The position numbers and the translations under genes were made by a program. 64,000 bases of DNA from Methylomarinum vadi (lineage in GTDB: Bacteria; Pseudomonadota; Gammaproteobacteria; Methylococcales; Methylomonadaceae), in assembly GCF_000733935.1 (NCBI RefSeq), contig NZ_JPON01000001.1, positions 2,969,501 to 3,033,500 on the forward strand, in the 5' to 3' direction. Numbering within the stretch: position 1 is the stretch's first letter; each line of letters starts with the position of its first letter. Under the pieces are notes generated by a model. The model did no database searches. It was not told the DNA's origin and was given only the letters and a program-made list of their open reading frames with translations. This document shows, one piece after another, positions 37,904-47,007 of this stretch.

Positions 37904-39248
37904 CGTTACTCTCCGTTGCCAGTAAGGGCAGGGTGATATCGATGCAAGCCCCACCTGTTTCAAGATTGTCGAAATGTATTGTACCGCCTAGGCGCCTGAT
38001 GGTGGAATACGTTAAAAACAGACCGACACCCATGCCTTGCTGTTTACTGGTGACCGGCTGTTGACCAACCAAGTCCAAATATTCCGCCGGCAGTCCTGGC
38101 CCGAAGTCGCGTATCCGCAAATGTAATTGTTCCCGGTCCCAGTCGGTATGAAATTCGATACCTTTGTCTTCCGGCGTGGCGCGCGCCGCATTGTTGAGAA
38201 TATTGATAATGGAATGGGTCAGCGTACGGTCGGCGATGATCTTGGCTTCCGTGAAAATATCGGTTGAAACAAAGAGATTGAGCTTGGTCGAGGGGTTGTG
38301 GGCACGCCATTGGTTGAGCACTTCGTCAAAATATTCGGACACTGGCATGACTTTGCCGGATTCGGCGCGCAGCTCACCGGCGGAAGCGGACATGACGGAC
38401 AAGGCCTCTTTGCAGCGGGCGATTTGTTGTTCGACGATGGCCATTTTTTCGTGTAGATCGGGATAGCGATGTTCGGGAAATTCCTGGCGAATTTCATGCG
38501 TCAGGATTGCGATGGTGCCCAACGGCGTGCTCATATCATGGGCGGCACTCGCCGCCAAGGTGCCCAGGGATACCACCCGTTCGTCACGCAATGCGCTTTC
38601 CCTGGCATCGGCCAGATTGCGCTCTCTTTCCTTCAGGGTGTTGGATAATTCGACGACGAAAAAAGCGACCAAACCCGCGCTGAAGACGAAACCGAACCAC
38701 ATACCAAAGATGTGAAGATTGAAATAATTTTTTTCACTTATTATATGCAGCTGGTGGCTCATTTCCGGCGTCAGGTATTTGGGGTCCGGAATATGTGGCT
38801 CGATCGCCGGCAAGGGGATGTTATAGCCGATCAATACGGTATAGATCGATGAGGTGAGAATGACCATGTTCCAGGCATAAGCTTGCGGCAACATGATCGC
38901 GGTGATAATCAGTGGTAGTAGAAATACCCAGATGATCGGGTTGGAGGCGCCGCCGGTCAAATAAAGCAGGGACGCCATCGCCAGCACGTCGATTGATATT
39001 TGGGAAAAGATTTCCAGTTCTGTCACTGCCTCCTCCGTTTGCAAACGCATCCAGGTATAGAGGTTGACCGCCGCGATGGAGAGGATGACCAGCCACAGTT
39101 GTTCCCGAGGCAACTTGATTCCTAGGCCGTATGTGGCCAGGAAAATCAGCAGAGCCTCTGCGGATATCATAAGATTTCTTAAAATAAACAGCCATTTAAG
39201 GTTTTCTCGGATGGAGATTTCCGATTTGGGCAGAACTTGTGAAAGCAT
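37881..39248 (-). CDS. regB: RegB/PrrB-type redox sensor histidine kinase
   Basis: The 455-residue kinase has six membrane segments (about 20-205), with GGASNPIIWVFLLP in the place of the conserved quinone-binding loop of RegB. The H-box is SAAHDMSTPLGTIAIL, and a Cys follows in QQIARCKEALSVMS at the position of the redox-active Cys of RegB. The ATPase motifs NILNNAARAT, DFGPGLP and GMGVGLFLTY are intact. It partners the adjacent regA. The cyo oxidase operon and msrPQ nearby are plausible targets, which is inference. Confidence 0.93.
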   Translation of the reverse strand: MLSQVLPKSEISIRENLKWLFILRNLMISAEALLIFLATYGLGIKLPREQLWLVILSIAAVNLYTWMRLQTEEAVTELEIFSQISIDVLAMASLLYLTGGASNPIIWVFLLPLIITAIMLPQAYAWNMVILTSSIYTVLIGYNIPLPAIEPHIPDPKYLTPEMSHQLHIISEKNYFNLHIFGMWFGFVFSAGLVAFFVVELSNTLKERERNLADARESALRDERVVSLGTLAASAAHDMSTPLGTIAILTHEIRQEFPEHRYPDLHEKMAIVEQQIARCKEALSVMSASAGELRAESGKVMPVSEYFDEVLNQWRAHNPSTKLNLFVSTDIFTEAKIIADRTLTHSIINILNNAARATPEDKGIEFHTDWDREQLHLRIRDFGPGLPAEYLDLVGQQPVTSKQQGMGVGLFLTYSTIRRLGGTIHFDNLETGGACIDITLPLLATESNDDVFGDG

Positions 39249-39350
39249 TCAGTATGGAAAAAATGAAATATTGAAATAAACGATATTAATATAATTCTCT
39301 AAAATATTGTATCTGCGACAATATGTCACATTTTAATTTGATATATGCAT

Positions 39351-39452
39351 TGCTATATTAAACATAACTTTTAAGGTCACACAGCTTAAAGTTGCGTTAT
39401 ATTCTTCCTAAATGTTTTCGGCAGTTAATATTTTTATTAACTGCTTTTTTTT
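39351..39452 (+). ncRNA. Possible small RNA between regB and msrQ
   Basis: On the plus strand, TGCTATATT at 39351-39359 fits an extended -10 promoter. About 60 bases further is a strong intrinsic terminator (39421-39452) on the same strand, although no plus-strand gene is present. The transcript would be about 85 bases. Both neighbouring genes run leftward, so the terminator has no other clear client. This is a prediction from signals only. Confidence 0.35.
39421..39452 (+). terminator. Intrinsic terminator on the plus strand
   Basis: A 10-bp stem, GCAGTTAATA / TATTAACTGC, with a TTTT loop is followed by eight T. On the minus strand there is no T-run after the hairpin, so it does not serve msrQ. 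Confidence 0.75.
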
Positions 39453-39461
39453 GCCCGCTAT

Positions 39462-40076
39462 TCAAGCCCTGTCCAGCAATATATTCCTCTTTTTTGCCAC
39501 CTTGAAAAGGCGATATGCCAATAGAATCAGTACGATATCGGCATAAATCAACGGCTCGGTCAGGTCCGACTTAACCAGCAAAATATAGTGCAATACTGCG
39601 GTGATTGCCGCCAAATAAATTAAGCTATGCAGTCTTTTCCAGTTTTTACCCAATCGCTTTTGCATGCTTTTGCTCGAAGTCACGGCCAACGGCAATAACA
39701 AGATGAAAGTGGCCAGGCCGAATAAAATATAAGGGCTGTCCTTGATTTCATCGACGAAAGCCTCCCAGGACAAGGAGATGTCCAACACGATGAACACCAG
39801 AAAATGCAGACTGGCGTAGAAAAAACTGAATAGTCCCAGCATGCGCCGGAAGCGGCTGGGCCAGCTTTGCCCGGTAAGTTGCCGATACGGTGTCACCAGT
39901 AAGGTTAGGCATAAGAAACGTAAGGCCCAGTCCCCCAGTCTAAAATGTAATGTCTGGATCGGATTGGCGCCGAGATTGTCCTGCCAGGTGTTCAAACATA
40001 ACCACAGAAATGGCGACAAACAGGTGATAAGGGCGGCAATCTTAATCCCGCGCCAGGCGTTAGGTTCTAATCGCAT
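39462..40076 (-). CDS. msrQ: MsrQ, heme membrane subunit of the MsrPQ methionine sulfoxide reductase
   Basis: MsrQ passes electrons from quinol to periplasmic MsrP. The 204-residue protein has about five to six membrane helices and the ferric-reductase-like pattern: TLLVTPYRQLTG, FYASLHFLVFIVLD with a heme His, and GKNWKRLHSLIYLAAITAVLHYILL with two more His. Its ATG overlaps the msrP stop by one base (TGATG), so the genes are translationally coupled. Confidence 0.94.
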   Translation of the reverse strand: MRLEPNAWRGIKIAALITCLSPFLWLCLNTWQDNLGANPIQTLHFRLGDWALRFLCLTLLVTPYRQLTGQSWPSRFRRMLGLFSFFYASLHFLVFIVLDISLSWEAFVDEIKDSPYILFGLATFILLLPLAVTSSKSMQKRLGKNWKRLHSLIYLAAITAVLHYILLVKSDLTEPLIYADIVLILLAYRLFKVAKKRNILLDRA

Positions 40077-41026
40077 CAGAAATATTGTCGCAAGTCCATG
40101 CCGCTGTAAAGGGAAGCCACTTGTTCGCCGTAGCCGTTAAATTTTTCGGTCTTGCGTTTGGGCGTGAAGATGCTGGCGCCCAATACCCGTTCCCGTGCTT
40201 GGCTCCAGCGCGGATGCGGCACCTCCGGGTTGACGTTGGCGTAAAAGCCGTATTCTCCGGGAGCCCGCTTGTTCCATGCCGTGGCCGGCATGGTTTCCTG
40301 CAGACGAATCTTGACGATGGCCTTGATGCTTTTAAAACCGTATTTCCACGGCACCACCAAGCGGAGCGGTGCGCCGTTTTGTTTCGGCAACTCGTCGTCA
40401 TACATTCCGGTCGCTAATAGAGTCAAGGGATGCATGGCTTCGTCGATCCGTAGGCCCTCGGTATAGGGCCAGTCCAGCGAATTGCTACGTTGCCCGGTCA
40501 TGATGGCCGGATTGAATAAGGTGGTGAACTCGACAAATTTGGCGCGCGAGGTGGGGCCGAATTTTTTCAGCAGGTTGCCTAGCGGAAAGCCGATCCATGG
40601 CACTACCATGGACCACGCTTCGACACAGCGGAAGCGGTATATGCGTTCCTGCAGGGGATTGCCGCGAAGTATGTCTTCCAGGTTATAAACACCGGGTTTT
40701 TCCACCTCGCCTTCCACTGTCACCTGCCAGGGTGAAGTCGGCAAAGCCTGGGCCAGTACCGACGAGTCCGTTTTATTGGTCGTGAATTCGTAGTAGTTGG
40801 TGTAATGACTGACGTCTTCGAAATCGGTTACCGGAAGGTCGGCCGAGTAGGGGCCTGTTGGAATGTCTTGATAGTGTTTGTCTGTGGCGAGTGAATCTTT
40901 CGAGCCCGCCAGCAAGCTGGCGGCCGACATTCCCATGGCTGCTTTGATAAGCTGCCGCCGTTTTATAAAAAACGCTTTATCGGTGATTTCACTGCTGGCG
41001 ATTGAAGAGGTTGTTTTTATGAGCAT
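40076..41026 (-). CDS. msrP: MsrP, periplasmic molybdopterin methionine sulfoxide reductase
   Basis: MsrP repairs oxidised methionine in periplasmic proteins. The 316-residue precursor has a twin-arginine-like signal (KRRQLIKAAMGMSAASLLAG). The Mo-ligand Cys lies in RFRCVEAWSMVVPW. VVPWKYGFKSIKAIVKI is the conserved pterin-binding part. Typical MsrP length. Forms an operon with msrQ. Confidence 0.95.
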   Translation of the reverse strand: MLIKTTSSIASSEITDKAFFIKRRQLIKAAMGMSAASLLAGSKDSLATDKHYQDIPTGPYSADLPVTDFEDVSHYTNYYEFTTNKTDSSVLAQALPTSPWQVTVEGEVEKPGVYNLEDILRGNPLQERIYRFRCVEAWSMVVPWIGFPLGNLLKKFGPTSRAKFVEFTTLFNPAIMTGQRSNSLDWPYTEGLRIDEAMHPLTLLATGMYDDELPKQNGAPLRLVVPWKYGFKSIKAIVKIRLQETMPATAWNKRAPGEYGFYANVNPEVPHPRWSQARERVLGASIFTPKRKTEKFNGYGEQVASLYSGMDLRQYF

Positions 41027-41244
41027 GCTGTGATCCCCTGTCGGTAGGCTTTAATCCTTTTAGTTAAGAATTTCCCGGGAGAGTTCAGTGCATTTTCATC
41101 GTGAAACAAGATGATGAAAATGATATTTCCTTATAGCTATAAGGTATTTATGTCTGGCTTGTCGGCTTAAACGAAGTTGAATTGTGGCATGAAAGTGATT
41201 AAAGTTCAGCTCGAGGAGTGTATTAAACTATAACGAGGCTGATT

Positions 41245-41700
41245 ATGAAAATTAAAAAATGCTTACGAATGACGCTATTTTCAGGTGCCGTGCTGTTTGC
41301 TGGGAATGTTCTGGCTTATGGTGATGACGAGGGCGAAAAATGTAAAAAACCGAGATTCAGGGAATTTGAACCGGTGCATTTGTCCGAAGTCGACCCCGAA
41401 ACGGAAATTTCCTTTCACGTTTCCAATTGGGCCGACCCGACCACGATAACGGCCGAAGCCAGAAAAGTACCGATGAAAGTCGAAGTGGTCGATAAAATGA
41501 ATTTTTTTGTCGTAACCGCTAAACTGCCTCCCGAAATCAATGGCAAATACGCTCGAATTCATGTGACTGCGCTCGCTATGGATGGCCGTTGTTTCGGCCA
41601 GGATGGTTGGTTGTTGAAGGTGAAAAAGGCAAAAACCGAACCGGCAACGCCTGCGGCTAGTGAAGGTGAGCCGGCAAGCTCCGAGACGGAAGCCCCTTAA
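41245..41700 (+). CDS. Exported protein of unknown function, C-terminus at an IS200 junction
   Basis: The product has a signal peptide (MTLFSGAVLFAGNVLAYG) and a mature part of about 125 residues with a beta-rich core (EISFHVSNWADPTTITAE, NFFVVTAKLPPEINGKYAR), two Cys and a Pro/Glu/Ala-rich tail. The stop TAA takes its last base from the IS200 copy at 41700, so the natural gene may have been a little longer. I do not recognise the family. No obvious partner gene is adjacent. Confidence 0.65.
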   Translation: MKIKKCLRMTLFSGAVLFAGNVLAYGDDEGEKCKKPRFREFEPVHLSEVDPETEISFHVSNWADPTTITAEARKVPMKVEVVDKMNFFVVTAKLPPEINGKYARIHVTALAMDGRCFGQDGWLLKVKKAKTEPATPAASEGEPASSETEAP

Positions 41701-42288
41701 TTATCCATCATAAGGTTTAAACCACCGGCTTTAGCCGGTCAGCTTTAGCTGCGATAATTTGCCCAAGGAGGTGGCGATGGACTATAGATACGGCAGCCAT
41801 ACGGTTTACCAAATTGAGTATCATTTTGTTTGGGTTACGAAGTATCGTTATAAAGTGCTGAAGGATGAAATAGCCGAACGAGTGAGAGACTTGGTGCGGC
41901 AGACATGCGAAGCCTTTGAGATACGGATTATCAAAGGTGTCGTGAGCAAAGATCATGTGCACATTTTGGTGAGTGCGCCGCCGACTATGGCCCCAAGCGA
42001 AATCATGAGGCGAATCAAGGGACGAACTTCGAGCTATCTGTTCGAAGAGTTCCCGCACTTGAAAAAGCGATATTGGGGTCGACATTTTTGAGCCCGCGGT
42101 TATTTTTGCGCCACAGTGGGGCAAATGACTGATGAGATGATAAAGCAATATTTGGAGCATCACTTTGAACCTAATCCAAACGATAATTTCAAGATGGAGC
42201 CCGACTAAGACGCGTCGTTTAGTCGACGCGTATCCGGACTTTCAGTCCGTTATTGGAACCCACCCGCTTGAGCGGGTGGTTGTTTAGT
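41700..42288 (+). mobile_element. IS200-group insertion sequence, copy 3
   Basis: Same 589-base element in the same orientation, after a TTA flank. It lies at the very end of the exported-protein gene and before the converging guanine deaminase gene. The sequence to its right starts with a run of T and a hairpin (CCGGCAC ... GTGCCGG). Confidence 0.9.
41777..42208 (+). pseudogene. tnpA: IS200-group transposase tnpA with in-frame UGA, copy 3
   Basis: Identical in translation to the other copies, with the TGA after WGRHF (stop ending at 42091) and the continuing frame to a TAA at 42206-42208. Confidence 0.88.
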
Positions 42289-42315
42289 TTTTTCCGGCAC
42301 AAGGAGTCGTGCCGG

Positions 42316-42783
42316 TCAATACGGTACTTTATTCTGTTGGCTATGCCACAGTTCAAAGGGCTGTTGTGCATCATGCAGCGATAGCTGCCGCATCAGTATT
42401 TTTCGCTGTTGCGGCTGTTTTTCCAGTTCGGCATAAATGAAGTTGTCGTCGAAACCGGCCCTCGCCGCATCGAAACGGTTGCTGGCATAGTAGACTTCCG
42501 CCAATCTCGCCCAGTAGATGGCGCCGAGACACATTGGACAAGGCTCGCAGCTGGTGTATAAAATGCAATCGCTCAGCTGAAAATCGTTAACAATACGGCA
42601 GGCTTCTCTGATCGCCATGATCTCGGCATGCGCCGTCGGGTCGAGGTTTTGCGTGACCCGGTTGCCGCTGCCGGCGATGACTCGGCCGTTTTTGACGATA
42701 ATGGCGCCATAGGGGCCGCCGTTCAGTTCAGTGACGTTATGGCAGGCCAACTCGATAGCTTGTCGCAGAAACTGTTCGTGCAT
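42316..42783 (-). CDS. Guanine deaminase-like CMP/dCMP-type deaminase
   Basis: The 155-residue zinc hydrolase has the deaminase motifs HAEIMAIREAC (Zn His and catalytic Glu) and CEPCPMCLGAIYWAR (two Zn Cys). The DPTAHAEI context, NGGPYGAIIVKNGRVIAGSGN and the C-terminal FELWHSQQN part resemble GuaD-type guanine deaminases (guanine to xanthine) more than tRNA adenosine deaminase TadA. It is next to metA and in the same direction, with no gap. Confidence 0.88.
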   Translation of the reverse strand: MHEQFLRQAIELACHNVTELNGGPYGAIIVKNGRVIAGSGNRVTQNLDPTAHAEIMAIREACRIVNDFQLSDCILYTSCEPCPMCLGAIYWARLAEVYYASNRFDAARAGFDDNFIYAELEKQPQQRKILMRQLSLHDAQQPFELWHSQQNKVPY

Positions 42784-43848
42784 TTAAAGATTCAGCGGAT
42801 TGTTGGGGTCTATGCCGTCCATGAACGGTAATCGCCTGTCAAGATTGGTGATTTGGTAAACTTTGCCCAGCCAGTTGTTGAATACCGCCTTAGCCGAATC
42901 GCGCCAGGTGTTGTCGAGATATTCCAATATCTCGTCTTCGGGAAACGGCGGCAGCTCTTGATGGAATTTTTTAGCCGTTTTGACATGCATTTCATAGTCG
43001 GCGAAAACATGACGCACCGTTTCGTTAAAATAGTGCTCCGGATAAGGCGGGTAGTCATGACGTTCGTCATGATAATAGCGAATCACTTCGCGTTTGTATT
43101 CCTTCAATAGGCTGATGTCGTCGTATTCCGGATGCCCCTGGAAGAAGACGATGCGAAATCCGTCAGGACTGACGGCAAGATGCACGCCTGCTTCCTGACT
43201 GGCGACCAAGACCTTCAGGCCCTTCTCTTCCATGTCGTTTTGAAAGATTTCGTTATAACGGGAATGGGGCACGTCGAAGCGGGTATTGATCTCGGCCACC
43301 AACGGGTGCTTGCGGTCCAATACCTTGTGCGAGAAAACCCCCCAGCGCTTGCTGGGCAGACGGGTGCGTTCGATGCCGTAACAATATTGGATCAAGGCAT
43401 GCGTGGCCAAACAGGAACACAAAATCGAGGTGACGTTTTCCTTGGCCCAGGCGAATACCTCCGTTAGGGGTTGCCAGAAATCCTCTTCCTGCAAATGATC
43501 ATGGGTGACGTTGGCGCCGCTGATGATCAATGCATCCAGGCCGTCCTGCTTGATTTGCTCGAACGATTCGTAATAGTGGTCGATATGGGCCTGGGCTTGC
43601 GGGCTTCTTTCCAGTCCGCGGATGGTGAAAGGATGGACATGGAATTGGGCAATCTGATTACAGGCGCCCACCAAACGGAAGAATTGCCGTTCGGTGGCCT
43701 CCAGCGCGGCATCGGGCATGATGTTGAGCAAGCCGATATGCAGTTCGCGGATATGTTGATGAAGGGCGCGATCGGGAGAAAGAATGTCTTCGCCTTCCTC
43801 GTGCAGGCGGCGAAAAGTGGGCAGTGAGGTATGGGCAACCAGGGGCAT
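42784..43848 (-). CDS. metA: Homoserine O-succinyltransferase (MetA/MetAS type)
   Basis: MetA activates homoserine in the first committed step of methionine synthesis. The 354-residue protein has LNIMPDAALEATERQFFRL near the start, the catalytic Cys in ILCSCLATHALIQY and the His-Glu part in FFQGHPEYDDISLL. It belongs to the GATase1-like fold, unlike the MetX-like protein at 9469. The C-terminus is longer than in E. coli MetA. Whether succinyl- or acetyl-CoA is used cannot be told here. Confidence 0.93.
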   Translation of the reverse strand: MPLVAHTSLPTFRRLHEEGEDILSPDRALHQHIRELHIGLLNIMPDAALEATERQFFRLVGACNQIAQFHVHPFTIRGLERSPQAQAHIDHYYESFEQIKQDGLDALIISGANVTHDHLQEEDFWQPLTEVFAWAKENVTSILCSCLATHALIQYCYGIERTRLPSKRWGVFSHKVLDRKHPLVAEINTRFDVPHSRYNEIFQNDMEEKGLKVLVASQEAGVHLAVSPDGFRIVFFQGHPEYDDISLLKEYKREVIRYYHDERHDYPPYPEHYFNETVRHVFADYEMHVKTAKKFHQELPPFPEDEILEYLDNTWRDSAKAVFNNWLGKVYQITNLDRRLPFMDGIDPNNPLNL

Positions 43849-43859
43849 GTCAAGACCTG

Positions 43860-44705
43860 CTATGATTGTTGAGCGATCGCATCGGCGATGATTTGCAGAA
43901 AATCCTGTTCGCCTTTGACATGAGCGATATCGTCGGCGGACACCGTATAACCGTATTGGTCGGCGATAGCCTGGTAACGGGGAACCCTGGATTTGAATAA
44001 TTCAGGAAAAACCCATGAAGCGAAATGATCGGGAGAAATGCTTTCGGGGTTGCTATGGTGGAATTGCGCCATGTATTCGGCCAACTTTTCATCGAGGAAG
44101 GCCTCGCGGTAATAGAGCGGTTTGGGGTCGCTCTTGGCGCGCTCGATGATGGTTTGTTCCATTTCCGGAGGGATCTTGATGTAGAGGAGCAAGGTGTGTT
44201 CGGCCAGACGTTCGATCACTTCCGGGCAATCCAATTCGCAAACGCTGCCGCCGGCATCGTTGAGAAAATGCTTGTAACCGTAAATATCCTCGGCTTTATG
44301 AATAAAGTCGGGGACATCGTTCATCGCCGCGATTTCCGCCTGACGGTGCAAAGCCTGGCGGCGTTTAAATTCATCCAACGGCAAGCCGCCTTGTTTTGGG
44401 TCGCCCAGCTTACCGAGAAAGCTGGAGACCGGCGACAAGTTGTCGACGGTGATGTTGTTGCAGATGTAGATTGAATCGGTGAGCAAGAGGTTTCTTAAAA
44501 ACGGAACCTCCATGGCTTGACGCTTGATGTTGTCCAGAATCTGTTCGGACAAATATTTGGTGCCGATGCGGTAATCGCCGGAATAATGAAACCATTTGTC
44601 CTTGGGCAGTTTGTTGGCCAGAGTCGTTTTGCCGGCGCCGGACATGGCCAGCAGGGTGATACTTTTGGATTCCCAGTCAAGGAATTGCCGGGGGCTCATC
44701 TTCAT
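43860..44705 (-). CDS. P-loop ATPase/kinase of unknown function
   Basis: The 281-residue protein has a Walker A motif, MSGAGKTTLANKLP (about 21-34), followed by KWFHYSGDYRIGTKYL, as in small-molecule kinases. I do not see a Walker B motif I trust. The middle contains VIERLAEHTLLLYIKIPPEMEQ and the C-terminus is helical. It ends 11 bases from the start of metA in the same direction, so the genes may be cotranscribed. Such conserved ATPases occur in gammaproteobacteria with no assigned role. Confidence 0.72.
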   Translation of the reverse strand: MKMSPRQFLDWESKSITLLAMSGAGKTTLANKLPKDKWFHYSGDYRIGTKYLSEQILDNIKRQAMEVPFLRNLLLTDSIYICNNITVDNLSPVSSFLGKLGDPKQGGLPLDEFKRRQALHRQAEIAAMNDVPDFIHKAEDIYGYKHFLNDAGGSVCELDCPEVIERLAEHTLLLYIKIPPEMEQTIIERAKSDPKPLYYREAFLDEKLAEYMAQFHHSNPESISPDHFASWVFPELFKSRVPRYQAIADQYGYTVSADDIAHVKGEQDFLQIIADAIAQQS

Positions 44706-44720
44706 AAAATGCTCGGTGTG

Positions 44721-45029
44721 CTAATCGTAATAGTCGGAAAAGTCGAGGTCGTCACGGTCCGGATTGTCATGTATATCCGGGTCGGTATAGCCTAGATCGT
44801 CGGGTTCCAGATCGTCATAGGGGGCGCTCCAGTCCTCCGGTGCCTCGATATAATCGATGGTGGAATTGTACCATGACTCATTGTCGTATTCGCCGATGTC
44901 GCCATTAAGGTATTGCACTTCGATGAAGTCGTTGTCTTCCTCGATGGCCACCACGGTGAAGGTCAGGTCGTTTTCTATGTCTTTGTACCAGCGGCCAATG
45001 ACTGGGTCTGCGATTGTAGTCATCGTCAT
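44721..45029 (-). CDS. Small acidic protein, probably DUF6763 family
   Basis: The 102-residue protein starts with a beta-strand part (PVIGRWYKDIENDLTFTVVA, then DFIEVQYLNGDIGEYDNESW) that resembles the DUF6763 family from gammaproteobacteria, and ends in a very acidic tail rich in Asp, Glu and Tyr. No catalytic residues are apparent. It is in the same direction as the ATPase gene downstream. The family assignment is from memory of its pattern. Confidence 0.65.
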   Translation of the reverse strand: MTMTTIADPVIGRWYKDIENDLTFTVVAIEEDNDFIEVQYLNGDIGEYDNESWYNSTIDYIEAPEDWSAPYDDLEPDDLGYTDPDIHDNPDRDDLDFSDYYD

Positions 45030-45272
45030 CCTCCAAAAATTCAGTTAACCAACAGCTCTAATCATATCCAAAAAAATAGGAATGTGTGCCGACCCAGGTT
45101 AAAAAAATCTGTGATGGAAGGGCGATCAAACAATGGATTTGCTCGGCATTTATGCTCGAGCATGACAAGGTCGGCCGGGTCGGTCAGAAAAATGAGCAAT
45201 ATATAGGGTAAATGATTGGCAAGGGACTATAATGGCCGGGATCGCTTTCTTACTTAGACGAGAGAGTTACGG

Positions 45273-45557
45273 ATGGATAACGATACGCTTATCAATCAGG
45301 CGCGGCGTCTTTATGCGGCCTTGTCGGTCGAACAATATGTCCGCTCCTTGGAAAATAAACCAAGGTTTAATCGTTTGGACCGTTTGGTGCTATGGGCGTA
45401 TTGCCGCTATCAGCGTCGGCTGAATCGATGTGTCATATGCTATCAATATCGGAAAGAGGATTGCTCTAGGGACCCTTGGGGCAATCAACGGCGCCAATGT
45501 CCGATGTTGGCAAAACATTTACGCGGTAATGATGCGAATAACGATGGCGCTTCCTGA
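45273..45557 (+). CDS. Small Cys-containing basic protein of unknown function
   Basis: The 94-residue product is rich in Arg and has four Cys after residue 48 (RCVICYQ, EDCSRDP, RQCPML), which could bind a metal. A ribosome-binding-like GAGAGAG precedes the ATG. No known family is recognised, and the coding call rests on codon use and the Cys pattern. Confidence 0.5.
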   Translation: MDNDTLINQARRLYAALSVEQYVRSLENKPRFNRLDRLVLWAYCRYQRRLNRCVICYQYRKEDCSRDPWGNQRRQCPMLAKHLRGNDANNDGAS

Positions 45558-45586
45558 CCGGCCCAAAATGTAAAAACGCCGGATTA

Positions 45587-46951
45587 TCAAGGGTTGGGCT
45601 TGGATGCCTGCACATCATCGCCGCGCCAGCAATAGCATGGTTCGGTGTCCGGTGCGACGCGGGCTTCGGTCGACAATTTATAGAGGTTGCCTTGCCGGGT
45701 TTGCAACTCGACTTCCAATAGAAAGGCTTTATAGCCGTTGGCCGGGGCGGCCAATTCGGTGGCGACGCGGTCGGCGCTAGCCGTTAACGAAACCGTCTCG
45801 CTGTGCCAACTGGCAGGCCGGAAATCCCGGCTGTCGGAGTGCGAAATCCATAGCTGCGCGGCCGTGGTTTTATGCGAACTGGCCAATTGCAATTTTACTT
45901 GTCGTTCCCCATTGTAATCGAATCGCCAGCTTAGTTTTGGCAGCGGTTCATCGTGGACGACCATTTCATAAAATGCCGCCAGCGTTTGCAGGGCCTGGTC
46001 GCCGCCGTTGAGATTATGGCCGGCATTCGGCGTTTGATAAAGCAACTTGGGCCCTGGTAATTGATGCCAATAGTGACGCAGTGAATCGACCGTCCAGTAG
46101 GGGTCGTTGGTGCCCAGCAGCAATAATTTGGGCATGGTCAATAAATGGCGGTACTCATAAGGGTCGACCCAACTGCGCAGCTTTTGCATGGCCGGACTGT
46201 CGTGCCTGCGATGCAGGTTCAGTTCGGTGTAGTCGCGAATCTTGACGCTTTGGTGGCCATATATCTGTTCCGACCATTGCAGTTGCGGTTTCATATTCAA
46301 TACGTCGATGACCATCGGCGCGATGGCTTTCACCCGGTCATCGACCGCGGCCGTCAGCCAAGTCGCCCAGCCGCGCTTGGAAGCGCCGCCGACGACGAAG
46401 TTTTCCAGCATTGGTTCGCCGGGGCGATAGGTGAATAATTGCAGTATATCCATCGCGCTGCTGACGCTCTCGACCATCGGAAACAGCAGCGGCCAACTTT
46501 CGTCACCCGTCTGTAAGTATTGATTAAAGCTGAAGGCGATTAGCGCATCTTCCTTGCGGCCGTCGTAGAGCGGTTGGTTGGGCACATTCGTCAACACGGC
46601 GGCCAGGGTGCCTCCGCGCTCGGCCAATGTCCTTAGCTGTTCGATGTGATTGCCGCCGTCGCCATCGCCGGCGACCAGCAGGAATGCCGTTTCCGGATGG
46701 GAAAGGACAGTAGGTCTGACGATGACGAGTTGGTGTTTCCAGTCGTGTCCGCGCCAGCGTTGGGTCGTGATCGACAAGCGTGTCAGCGTCCCCCAGCTTT
46801 GTTGCCGTTGCGAGATGACGGTCCAGGCTATGTGGCGGTTGGTGGCATGCACATAATCCGCCAAGGGATTGGCCAGGGAGGCGGTCGAGGCAAATAGGCC
46901 GTAAAGGCTTAGTTTGGCAAGCATGTGGTGAAAGAGAACATGGCGTTTCAT
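45587..46951 (-). CDS. PhoPQ-activated pathogenicity-related protein (PqaA-like) exported hydrolase
   Basis: The protein has a signal peptide (LSLYGLFASTASLANP) and an alpha/beta-hydrolase core with a nucleophile-like Ser in VVGGASKRGWATWL, an Asp in LLLGTNDPYW and a His in NAGHNLNGG. This is the PhoPQ_related family; its function is not well known. The ATG at 46951 gives the signal peptide; the frame is open 42 codons further but that part overlaps the cmoM gene and lacks conserved sequence. Confidence 0.85.
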   Translation of the reverse strand: MKRHVLFHHMLAKLSLYGLFASTASLANPLADYVHATNRHIAWTVISQRQQSWGTLTRLSITTQRWRGHDWKHQLVIVRPTVLSHPETAFLLVAGDGDGGNHIEQLRTLAERGGTLAAVLTNVPNQPLYDGRKEDALIAFSFNQYLQTGDESWPLLFPMVESVSSAMDILQLFTYRPGEPMLENFVVGGASKRGWATWLTAAVDDRVKAIAPMVIDVLNMKPQLQWSEQIYGHQSVKIRDYTELNLHRRHDSPAMQKLRSWVDPYEYRHLLTMPKLLLLGTNDPYWTVDSLRHYWHQLPGPKLLYQTPNAGHNLNGGDQALQTLAAFYEMVVHDEPLPKLSWRFDYNGERQVKLQLASSHKTTAAQLWISHSDSRDFRPASWHSETVSLTASADRVATELAAPANGYKAFLLEVELQTRQGNLYKLSTEARVAPDTEPCYCWRGDDVQASKPNP

Positions 46952-47007
46952 GATGGCACCGGTGGTTAAATATCCGAGGGAGCGCAAGGACCTGCTTCCG
47001 GGAGATT

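Noticed and set aside
42289-42330. Hairpin CCGGCAC ... GTGCCGG right of IS copy 3 as a terminator
   Set aside because: The run of T is on the wrong side of the stem for either strand, so it is not a normal intrinsic terminator.
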